Of a DNA stretch of 64,000 nucleotides, positions 54,801 to 62,325 are shown piece by piece; within the stretch, counting starts at the first letter, position 1, and each line of letters opens with the position of its first letter. This stretch comes from Paracoccus yeei ATCC BAA-599 (GTDB taxonomy: Bacteria; Pseudomonadota; Alphaproteobacteria; Rhodobacterales; Rhodobacteraceae), in contig NZ_JHWH01000008.1 in the NCBI RefSeq assembly GCF_000622145.1, positions 62,001 to 126,000 of the forward strand, given 5' to 3'. The position numbers were made by a program, and so were the translations under genes. The notes under the pieces are model-generated. The model saw only the letters and a list, made by a program, of their open reading frames with translations. It made no database searches and was not told where the DNA came from.

Positions 54801-55720
54801 GCATGGCGCGCATCGACACCGCCATCGACGCGGCCGAGGTGGTGCTGATGCTGGCCCCCGAAACCAACGGCGAGGTCGCCGTCAAGGCCTGGGAGGCGCT
54901 GTCCAAGGCCACGGGGCGCAGCCACAAGCACCTGGCCGAGGTCAAGGAGGACGAAAAGATCCGCTTCCGCGACATCGCGGCGCAACCGCGCAAGATCATC
55001 TCGTCGCCCACCTGGTCGGGCATCGAAAGCGAGGAGGTCTGCTATAACGCCGGCTGGACCAACGTGCACGAGCTGATCCCGTGGCGCACCCTGAGCGGGC
55101 GCCAGCAGCTTTATCAGGACCACGAATGGATGCGCGCCTTTGGCGAGGGCTTCGTGACCTGGCGCCCGCCGGTGGACCTGAAGACGGTGGGCCATGCGGC
55201 GACGAAATCGCTGGGCTCGACGGAAAAGCACGTCGTTCTGAACTTTCTGACTCCGCACCAGAAATGGGGCATCCATTCGACCTATACCGACAACCTGCTG
55301 ATGCTGACGCTGAACCGCGGCGGCCCGGTGGTCTGGATTTCCGAAGTGGACGCGAAAAAGGCCGGCATCGTCGACAACGACTGGGTCGAGGTCTTCAACG
55401 CCAACGGCGCCATCTCGGCCCGCGCGGTGGTCAGCCAGCGGATCAAGGAAGGCAGCATGTTCATGTATCACGCCCAGGAAAAGATCGTGAACACGCCCGG
55501 CAGCAAGGTCACCGGCAAGCGCGGCGGCATCCACAACTCGGTCACCCGCATCGTGCCCAAGCCCACCCATATGATCGGCGGCTACGCCCAGCTTTCCTAC
55601 GGCTTCAACTATTACGGCACCGTGGGGGCCAACCGGGACGAATTCGTCATCGTCCGCAAACTCGATCAGGTCGACTGGCTCGACCAACCCGCAACCCAAA
55701 TTACGGAGGCAGCGGAATGA
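51899..55720 (+). CDS. narG: Respiratory nitrate reductase alpha subunit NarG
   Basis: 1273 residues, Mo-bis-MGD catalytic subunit on the cytoplasmic membrane face. The FS0 cluster motif is H51...C55...C59 in [11 protein letters not shown] with a fourth cysteine in PRGCARGAS; the molybdenum aspartate lies in [34 protein letters not shown]. Near-complete family length. Start ATG behind GGAGAGAG. It overlaps narH by 4 bases. Confidence 0.99.
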   Translation: [1273 protein letters not shown]

Positions 55721-57237
55721 AAGTTCGTGCGCAAATCGGCATGGTGCTGAACCTGGACAAGTGTATCGGCTGCCATACCTGTTCGGTCACCTGCAAGAAC
55801 GTCTGGACCTCGCGCGAAGGCGTCGAATACGCCTGGTTCAACAACGTCGAGACCAAGCCCGGCATCGGTTATCCCAAGGATTGGGAAAACCAGAAGCGCT
55901 GGAACGGCGGCTGGACCCGGACGCGCGCCGGCCGCCTGCAACCCAAGCAGGGCGGCAAGTGGCGCATCCTGGCCAATATCTTTGCCAACCCAGACCTGCC
56001 CGAGATCGACGATTTCTACGAGCCGTTCGATTTCGACTACGACCACCTGAAGTCGGCGCCCGAGATGCAGGCGTTCCCCACCGCCCGGCCGCGTTCCAAG
56101 ATCACCGGCGAGCGGATGGAAAAGATCGAATGGGGCCCGAACTGGGAGGAGATCCTGGGCGGCGAGTTTGCAAAGCGCAGCCAGGACTACAACTTCGAGG
56201 GCGTGCAGAAGGACATCTACGGAGAGTATGAGAATACCTTCATGATGTATCTGCCGCGGCTGTGCGAACACTGCCTGAACCCGGCCTGCGTCGCCTCGTG
56301 CCCCTCGGGCGCGATCTACAAGCGCGAGGACGACGGCGTCGTCCTGATCGACCAGGAGAAATGCCGGGGCTGGCGCATGTGCGTGTCCGGCTGCCCCTAC
56401 AAGAAGATCTATTACAACTGGTCCTCGGGCAAATCGGAAAAATGCATCCTGTGCTATCCGCGCCTGGAAAGCGGCCAGCCCACGGTCTGTTCGGAAACCT
56501 GCGTCGGGCGCATCCGCTATCTGGGCGTGATGCTGTATGACGCCGACAAGATCGCCGAGGCGGCCGCGACGGAATCGGAGATGGATCTCTATGACGCGCA
56601 GTTGGGCGTGTTCCTGGACCCGAACGACCCCGAGGTGATCGCCGCCGCGCGCGCCGAGGGCATCCCCGAGGACTGGATCAAGGGCGCGCAGAACTCGCCG
56701 ATCTGGAAGATGGCGATGGAGTGGAAGATCGCCTTCCCGCTGCATCCCGAATACCGGACGCTGCCGATGGTCTGGTATGTGCCGCCGCTGTCGCCGATCC
56801 AGAACGCGGCCGAGGCCGGCAAGATCGCCGCGCAGGACGACATGCCCGACGTGCGGTCGCTGCGCATCCCGCTGCGTTACCTTGCGAACATGCTGACCGC
56901 TGGCGACGAGGCCCCGGTCGCCTCGGCCCTGGAGCGGATGCTGGCGATGCGCAGCTACATGCGCTCGAAAACCGTGGACGGCGTGGTGAACCTGGGCGTC
57001 GCCAAGCGCGTCGGCCTGACCCCGCACCAGATCGACGAGATGTATCAGCTTCTGGCCATCGCCAATTACGAGGACCGCTTCGTCATCCCGACCACGCATC
57101 GCGAACTGGTCGAGGATGCCTATGACCTGAAAGGCGGCTGCAGCTTCACCGACGGCAACGGCTGCTCGTCGGGCCACAGCGGCGCCAAACTGTTCTCGGG
57201 CAAGAAGTTCCGCAGCCCGCAGGAGTTCATCGCATGA
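55717..57237 (+). CDS. narH: Respiratory nitrate reductase beta subunit NarH
   Basis: 506 residues; ATGA overlap with narG and a GGAGG ahead. Four cysteine groups: CIGCHTCSVTC (residue 16 on), CEHCLNPACVASC, CRGWRMCVSGC and CILCYPRLESGQPTVCSETC. The tryptophan in the third group marks the [3Fe-4S] cluster normal for NarH. Passes electrons from NarI haems to NarG. Confidence 0.98.
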   Translation: MKVRAQIGMVLNLDKCIGCHTCSVTCKNVWTSREGVEYAWFNNVETKPGIGYPKDWENQKRWNGGWTRTRAGRLQPKQGGKWRILANIFANPDLPEIDDFYEPFDFDYDHLKSAPEMQAFPTARPRSKITGERMEKIEWGPNWEEILGGEFAKRSQDYNFEGVQKDIYGEYENTFMMYLPRLCEHCLNPACVASCPSGAIYKREDDGVVLIDQEKCRGWRMCVSGCPYKKIYYNWSSGKSEKCILCYPRLESGQPTVCSETCVGRIRYLGVMLYDADKIAEAAATESEMDLYDAQLGVFLDPNDPEVIAAARAEGIPEDWIKGAQNSPIWKMAMEWKIAFPLHPEYRTLPMVWYVPPLSPIQNAAEAGKIAAQDDMPDVRSLRIPLRYLANMLTAGDEAPVASALERMLAMRSYMRSKTVDGVVNLGVAKRVGLTPHQIDEMYQLLAIANYEDRFVIPTTHRELVEDAYDLKGGCSFTDGNGCSSGHSGAKLFSGKKFRSPQEFIA

Positions 57238-57929
57238 AAACGTTCAAGGCACTTTCGCTGCTGCTGAGCTATCCGTCCGAGGAGCTTCAGCAGGCCGTCC
57301 CCCAGATCGACGCGCTGCTGCACGCCGAGGGGCTGCTGGGCCCCAAGCGCATGGAGACGCTGGCGCCCCTGCTGCGCGACCTGGCGCGGGGCGATCTTTA
57401 TGATCTTCAGGAACGCTATGTGCTGCTGTTCGACCGTTCGCGCACGCTGTCGCTGAACCTGTTCGAGCATATCCACGGCGAAAGCCGCGACCGCGGCGGC
57501 GCCATGGTCGATCTGCTGGACATGTATCGGGCCGGCGGCTTCGACCTGGGCGGGACTGAACTGCCCGACCATCTGCCGGTGCTGCTGGAATATCTGTCCA
57601 CCCGGCCCCTGGCCGAGGCGCAGGAGATCCTGCAGGGCGCCGGCCACATCCTGGTCGCGCTGGGCGAACGGCTGGTGCGGCGCGATGCCGCCTATGCGGC
57701 CGTCCTTGAGGCGCTGGTCGCCATCGCCGAGGCCGATCCCGAAACCGAGGAGGTCCAGACCCTGCTGGCCGTCAAGGACGACGACCCCGAGGATCTGGCC
57801 GCCCTGGACGCGGTCTGGTCCGAGGCGCAGGTGACTTTCGGCCCCGATCCCAACGCCGGCTGCCCGGTCAGCCGCGATCTTCTTGCCCGTATGGACCCCG
57901 CCGCCCCTGCGGCGCGGGCCGCAAGCTGA
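57234..57929 (+). CDS. narJ: NarJ, nitrate reductase assembly chaperone
   Basis: 231 residues, all-helical TorD/NarJ family: FKALSLLLSYPSEELQQAVPQI, ERYVLLFDRSRTLSLNLFEHIHGESRDRGGAMVDLL are the conserved parts. Binds the NarG N-terminus and times molybdenum cofactor insertion. Starts in the stop of narH (ATGA). Confidence 0.97.
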   Translation: MKTFKALSLLLSYPSEELQQAVPQIDALLHAEGLLGPKRMETLAPLLRDLARGDLYDLQERYVLLFDRSRTLSLNLFEHIHGESRDRGGAMVDLLDMYRAGGFDLGGTELPDHLPVLLEYLSTRPLAEAQEILQGAGHILVALGERLVRRDAAYAAVLEALVAIAEADPETEEVQTLLAVKDDDPEDLAALDAVWSEAQVTFGPDPNAGCPVSRDLLARMDPAAPAARAAS

Positions 57930-57939
57930 GGAGCGACAG

Positions 57940-58740
57940 ATGAGCCATTTTCTGTTCGGAGTTTATCCCTATATCGCCATCACGGTGATGATCCTGGGCG
58001 CCATCGTCCGCTACGAGACCGAGCCCTTCACCTGGAAATCCTCGTCCAGCCAGCTTCTGCGGCGCAAGCAGTTCGTCATCGGCTCGGTGCTGTTCCACGT
58101 CGGCGTGCTGATGATCCTGGGCGGGCATTTCGTCGGCCTGCTGACGCCCATCGCCGTCTGGGACGGGCTGGGCGTCGGGCATGGCGCCAAGCAGGTCTTT
58201 GCCATGGCCATGGGCGGCTTTGCCGGCATCCTGGCCTTGGTCGGCGGGCTGATCCTGCTGCACCGCCGGCTGACCGATCCGCGCATCCGCGCCAATTCCA
58301 CCCTGGCGGACACCGGCATCCTGGTCCTTCTGATGCTGCAACTGACGCTGGGGCTGGGCACGATCTTTGTCTCGGCCGGGCATCTGGACGGGCACGAGAT
58401 GGTCAAGCTGATGCAATGGGCCCAGGGCATCGCCTATTTCGGCGCCGATCCGGCCGCGCATCTTGAGGGCGTGGCGTTGATCTTCAAGCTGCACATCCTG
58501 CTGGGGCTGACGATCTTCCTGCTGTTCCCCTTCACCCGGCTGGTGCACATGCTGTCGGCGCCGGTGCGCTATCTGTGGCGTCCGGGCTATCAGATCGTGC
58601 GCTCGAAACGCGGGGCGCGTCCGGGTGTCGGGCTGAACCCGATCCCGGCCACCGTCGCCGGGCGCGAGGCGCTGGCCCGCACGGTCGCAACCCGTGATGC
58701 CGGAACGCAGCAGGACCCGCTGCGCCACGCGGCGGAGTGA
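57940..58740 (+). CDS. narI: Respiratory nitrate reductase gamma subunit NarI
   Basis: 266 residues, five helices, two b haems. Haem histidines: H53 and H63, plus a pair 18 residues apart in FKLHILLGLTIFLLFPFTRLVH. Oxidises quinol at the periplasmic side. The C-terminal tail (after residue 215) is long and basic. Its stop overlaps a GTG of the next gene. Confidence 0.97.
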   Translation: MSHFLFGVYPYIAITVMILGAIVRYETEPFTWKSSSSQLLRRKQFVIGSVLFHVGVLMILGGHFVGLLTPIAVWDGLGVGHGAKQVFAMAMGGFAGILALVGGLILLHRRLTDPRIRANSTLADTGILVLLMLQLTLGLGTIFVSAGHLDGHEMVKLMQWAQGIAYFGADPAAHLEGVALIFKLHILLGLTIFLLFPFTRLVHMLSAPVRYLWRPGYQIVRSKRGARPGVGLNPIPATVAGREALARTVATRDAGTQQDPLRHAAE

Positions 58741-58745
58741 CGGTG

Positions 58746-59561
58746 ATGGACATGAAACCCCTGCTGCCCCCCGTCACCGTCAACGGCGTCACCATCAGCC
58801 CCGAGCGCATCGCGGCCGAGGCGCAGAACCACCCCGCGCCCAAGGGCAAGCCGGGCCTGGCCTGGAAGGCCGCCGCCCGCGCCCTGGCCCTGCGCGAGAT
58901 CCTGCTGCAAGAGGCCCGCGCGCGCGGCCTGACCGCCGATCCTGCCGAACTGGCCCCCGGCCAGTGGGAAACCGAGGACGAGGCGCTGATCCGGCAACTG
59001 CTGGATCAGGCCATCGCCCCCCAGACCCCGGACGAGGCCGCGCTGCGGGCGATCTATGACGCCCATCCCGACCGCTTCCGCGCGCCCTCGCTTTACGAAG
59101 CGGCGCATATCCTGTTCCCGGCTGCGCCCGGGGACCAGGCGGCGCGCGATGCGGCCCGTGCGGCGGCGGCGCAGGTGCTGGGCGAATTGCGCGCGGCACC
59201 GCGCCGGTTCGCGGAACTCGCCGCGCGGCACAGCGCCTGCGCCTCGAAGGACAGCGGCGGGCTGCTGGGCCAGCTTTCGTCGGGCGATACCGTGCCCGAG
59301 TTCGAGGCCGCGCTGGCCACGATCCCCGAAGGCGAGATCGGCGCGCCGGTCGAGACGCGCTACGGCATCCACCTGATCCGGCTGGACGCACGGGCCGAGG
59401 GCGCGGTGCTGCCTTTCGACGCGGTCCTGCCGCATCTGCGCGAGGCGCGCGAAAAGGCGGACTGGGTCACCGCCAGCCGCGACTTCACTGCCGCGCTGGT
59501 GGCAAAGGCCATGGTCACCGGCGTGACGCTTGGCGCTGGTGCGGAAGGGGGCGCGGCATGA
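58746..59561 (+). CDS. Cytoplasmic parvulin-type (PpiC) peptidyl-prolyl isomerase in the nar operon
   Basis: 271 residues from ATG 58746 (GGAG 8 bases before); a GTG at 58737 overlapping narI is possible. No signal peptide. N-terminal helices (about 15-110, LALREILLQEARARGL) precede a rotamase domain (about 115-215: SLYEAAHILFPA, RFAELAARHSACASKDSGGLLGQLSSGDTVPEFEAAL, GAPVETRYGIHLIRLDAR). Resembles NifM-like parvulins. Being the fifth gene after narGHJI, it probably aids folding of a Nar subunit. It overlaps the next gene by 4 bases. Confidence 0.88.
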   Translation: MDMKPLLPPVTVNGVTISPERIAAEAQNHPAPKGKPGLAWKAAARALALREILLQEARARGLTADPAELAPGQWETEDEALIRQLLDQAIAPQTPDEAALRAIYDAHPDRFRAPSLYEAAHILFPAAPGDQAARDAARAAAAQVLGELRAAPRRFAELAARHSACASKDSGGLLGQLSSGDTVPEFEAALATIPEGEIGAPVETRYGIHLIRLDARAEGAVLPFDAVLPHLREAREKADWVTASRDFTAALVAKAMVTGVTLGAGAEGGAA

Positions 59562-60076
59562 AGCTGGCCTATGTCACGCTTTCGGGCCGCGGCGCCATCG
59601 ACGCGCTGCTGTCTGAGGTGGTCGATGTGCTCGAGGCGCAGGGCCTGCGCCTGGCGGGCACCGTGCAAAGCAATGTCGACCGCGCCGACCGGGCGCTGTG
59701 CGACATGGACCTGCGGCTGTTGCCGGATGGGCCCACGGTGCGCATCAGCGTCGATCGCGGCCCCGAGGCGCGGGGTTGCCGGCTGGACCCCGATGCGCTG
59801 GAACGCTCGGTCGCCTGGACCGAGGCGGCGCTGGACCGCGCCGAATTCCTGGTGGTGAACAAGTTCGGCAAGCAGGAGGCCGAGGGCCGCGGCCTGGCCG
59901 GCACCATCGCCACGGCGCTGGAGCGCGGCATGCCGGTGCTGGTCGGCGTGAACGGGCTGAACCTGCCGCCCTTCCTGGAGTTCGCGGGCGGTCTTGCCCA
60001 GGCGCTGCCGCCTGAACGGCAGGCGGTGCTGGATTGGTGCCTGTCCGCGCGCCTGCCGGCCATGGCCGCCGCCTAG
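59558..60076 (+). CDS. DUF2478 protein, candidate molybdoenzyme accessory factor
   Basis: 172 residues. N-terminus KLAYVTLSGRGAIDALLSEVVDVLEAQGLRLAGTVQSN, then DRAEFLVVNKFGKQEAEGRGLAGTI near residues 100-125, the strongest DUF2478 block. This family sits near molybdate transport and molybdoenzyme genes and may bind nucleotide; no standard Walker A is present. Overlaps the parvulin gene, so it is part of the nar transcript. Its 3' end overlaps the convergent nsrR by 4 bases. Confidence 0.82.
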   Translation: MKLAYVTLSGRGAIDALLSEVVDVLEAQGLRLAGTVQSNVDRADRALCDMDLRLLPDGPTVRISVDRGPEARGCRLDPDALERSVAWTEAALDRAEFLVVNKFGKQEAEGRGLAGTIATALERGMPVLVGVNGLNLPPFLEFAGGLAQALPPERQAVLDWCLSARLPAMAAA

Positions 60077-60504
60077 GCCGCATCCCCCGGCTGGCGCAGC
60101 AGCGGCAGGAAATCGCCGCGCCGCGCCAGAACATCGGCCAGGGTCTGGCGGTCCAGCACCGCCAGAAAGGCCTGCGTTGCCTCCTCCAGCGCCAGCGTTA
60201 GCCCGCAAGCGGGCGCGATGATGCAGCTGCTGCAGCCGACCAGGTCGAAATCCGCCTCGGTGTGGCGAATGACCGCACCCAGGCTGATCTGATCGGCGGG
60301 CCTGGCCAGGCGGATGCCGCCTTTGCGGCCCCGGGCGCTGGTCAGCCAGCCGGCATTCACCAGGTCGTTGATGACCTTCATCAGGTGATTTTGCGAGACT
60401 CCGTAAGCCTTTGCGATCTCGGCGATGGAGCACAGCCGGTCGGGCTGGCGGGCCAGGTACAGCAGCACGCGCATGGCGTAATCGGTATAGCGGGTCAGTC
60501 GCAT
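60073..60504 (-). CDS. nsrR: NsrR-like Rrf2-family NO-sensing repressor
   Basis: 143 residues. Winged helix at the start (MRLTRYTDYAMRVLLYLA, YGVSQNHLMKVINDLVNAGWL), cluster cysteines C91, C94, C100 and D8, the fourth-ligand position of NsrR. C-terminal ALEEATQAFLAVLDRQTLADVL matches NsrR. The first spacing is CX2C where the Escherichia coli protein has CX4C. Divergent from hmp, the usual target. Confidence 0.85.
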   Translation of the reverse strand: MRLTRYTDYAMRVLLYLARQPDRLCSIAEIAKAYGVSQNHLMKVINDLVNAGWLTSARGRKGGIRLARPADQISLGAVIRHTEADFDLVGCSSCIIAPACGLTLALEEATQAFLAVLDRQTLADVLARRGDFLPLLRQPGDAA

Positions 60505-60556
60505 GGGGCCTTCCGGAAAGATGCGTCGTCATTGCATGATTTTCATCAGCCAAATA

Positions 60557-60575
60557 GATGTATTCACAATGCATC
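60557..60575. promoter_or_regulatory. NsrR-type operator between nsrR and hmp
   Basis: GATGTATTCACAATGCATC: two 8-base arms GATGTATT and AATGCATC inverted around CAC, with one mismatch. It fits the known NsrR half-site GATGCATTT pattern. It lies 42 bases before the hmp start, in a short AT-rich patch, so repression of hmp is likely, and it is 53 bases from nsrR. Confidence 0.75.
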
Positions 60576-60616
60576 ATTTTTGCGAGTCGCCCGCGACCGT
60601 GCCAAGGAGAATCCCG

Positions 60617-61825
60617 ATGACCCAGGCCCTCAGCCCCCGCACCATCGAACTGGTCAAGGCCACCGTCCCCGCGCTCGAGGCGCATGGCATGACCATCGTG
60701 CACGAGATGTATGCGCGGATGTTCCGCGACCCGGCGATCCGCGACCTGTTCAACCAGTCGCATCACGGCGCCAGCGACGCCCAGCCGCGCGCGCTGACCG
60801 GCGCCATCCTGGCCTATGCCGGCAATATCGAGAACCTGGCCGCGCTGGCCCCGGCGGTCGAGCGCATCGCGCAGAAACACGTCGGCCTGCAGATCCTGCC
60901 CGAGCACTACCCGCACGTCGCCGAGGCGCTGCTGGGCGCGATCAAGCATGTGCTGGGCGATGCCGCCACCGACGAGATCCTGGCCGCCTGGGGCGAGGCC
61001 TATTGGTTCCTGGCCAATATCCTGATCGCCCGCGAAAAGAGGCTTTACGGCGAACAGAACGCCGCGCCCGGCGGCTGGAACGGCTGGCGCGATTTCCGCA
61101 TCGCCGAGGTCGTGACCGAAAGCAGCGTCATCAAGTCCTTCGTGCTGCGCCCGGTCGATGGCGGCGCGGTGATGGCGCATCTGCCGGGGCAATACCTGAC
61201 CTTCTGGTTCGACATCCCCGGCCATCCCCCGGCCAAGCGCAACTATTCGATCTCGTCGGCGCCGGATGGCGAAAGCTATCGCATCAGCGTCAAGCGCGAG
61301 CCGATGGGGCTCGCCTCGGGCTGGCTGCATCAGCAGCCGGTGGGCGCGGTGCTCAAGGTCGCCGCGCCGGCGGGCGAGTTCTTCATGGATCGCCTGCCGC
61401 AACGGCCGGTGGTGCTGCTGTCGGGCGGGGTCGGGCTGACGCCGATGGTGGCGATGCTGGAATGGCTGGTCGGGCAGGGGGCCGAACAGCCGGTGCACTA
61501 CATCCACGGCACCCATGACCGCGACACCCATGCCATGCGCGCCCATGTCCGCGCGTTGGCGGAACGGGGCCGCGACATCCACGTCACTGACTTTCACCAG
61601 ACCCCGCTTGCGGATGAGGTCGCGGGGCGCGACTATGACATCGCAGGGCTGATCACCGACGAATGGCTGCTGGCCAATACGCCGGCCGGGACGGCGGATT
61701 ACTATATCTGCGGTCCGCGCCCGTTCCTGCGGGCGGCGGTCTCGGCCCTGTCGCTGGCGGGCGTTCCGGCGGTGCGCATCCATTACGAGTTCTTCGGCCC
61801 CGCCGACGAACTTCTGGCAGCCTGA
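60617..61825 (+). CDS. hmp: Flavohemoglobin (nitric oxide dioxygenase)
   Basis: 402 residues; ATG behind AAGGAG. Globin domain 1-140 with Tyr32 (B10), Gln56 (E7) and proximal His88 (F8). FAD domain starts near 150 with RNYSISSAP; NAD domain has SGGVGLTPMVAML and YICGPRPFL; C-terminus HYEFFGP. Converts NO and O2 to nitrate. Controlled by the NsrR-type site upstream. A membrane protein gene follows 13 bases later. Confidence 0.98.
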   Translation: MTQALSPRTIELVKATVPALEAHGMTIVHEMYARMFRDPAIRDLFNQSHHGASDAQPRALTGAILAYAGNIENLAALAPAVERIAQKHVGLQILPEHYPHVAEALLGAIKHVLGDAATDEILAAWGEAYWFLANILIAREKRLYGEQNAAPGGWNGWRDFRIAEVVTESSVIKSFVLRPVDGGAVMAHLPGQYLTFWFDIPGHPPAKRNYSISSAPDGESYRISVKREPMGLASGWLHQQPVGAVLKVAAPAGEFFMDRLPQRPVVLLSGGVGLTPMVAMLEWLVGQGAEQPVHYIHGTHDRDTHAMRAHVRALAERGRDIHVTDFHQTPLADEVAGRDYDIAGLITDEWLLANTPAGTADYYICGPRPFLRAAVSALSLAGVPAVRIHYEFFGPADELLAA

Positions 61826-61838
61826 GGGAAAGACGGCC

Positions 61839-62303
61839 ATGGACGACCTGACCATCGCGCGGATCGTCCATGTGGTCGCGGTGCTTCTGTGGATCGGCGG
61901 GGTGGCCTTCGTGACGCTGGTGCTGATCCCGGCGATCCGCGGGGCCGAGCCACCCGAGCGCCGGCTGGCTGCCTTTCACCGCATCGAGGGCCGCTTTGCC
62001 GCCCAGGCCCGGCTGTGGGTGGCGCTGGCTGGTCTTAGCGGTCTCTGGATGGTCTGGCGCGGCCCGATGTGGGACCGCTTCGCCGAGGTCGGCTATTGGT
62101 GGATGCACGCCATGGTCGCGGTCTGGCTGGTCTTTGCCGCCATGCTGTTCGTGATCGAGCCGCTGTTCCTGCACCGCCGCATGAAGGGCTCGACCGATCC
62201 GGCCGGCGATTTCGCCCGCATGGGCCGGCTGCATCACCTGCTGCTGGCCATCTCGCTGATCGCGGTGATCGGAGCGGTGGGCGGCGCGCACGGCTTGTTC
62301 TGA
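61839..62303 (+). CDS. CopD-like four-helix membrane protein downstream of hmp
   Basis: 154 residues, four hydrophobic helices. Starts MDDLTIARIVHVVAVLLWIGGVAFVTLVLIP, with histidine inside helix 1; further histidines in WWMHAMVAVWL, LHRRM and RLHHLLLAI suggest b-type haem or copper binding. Similar to the CopD-like family of small cytochrome-type proteins. Same transcript as hmp, so it likely belongs to the NO response. No assigned activity. Confidence 0.75.
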   Translation: MDDLTIARIVHVVAVLLWIGGVAFVTLVLIPAIRGAEPPERRLAAFHRIEGRFAAQARLWVALAGLSGLWMVWRGPMWDRFAEVGYWWMHAMVAVWLVFAAMLFVIEPLFLHRRMKGSTDPAGDFARMGRLHHLLLAISLIAVIGAVGGAHGLF

Positions 62304-62325
62304 AACGCGGCTGGCGTGCGCCAGG

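Noticed and set aside
50432..55699. Very long minus-strand open frame of 1755 codons opposite narK/narG
   Set aside because: It is antisense to clear narG and narK sequence and is rich in Arg, Gly, Ala and His runs as expected from the GC-skewed third position of the real genes; no domain is visible.
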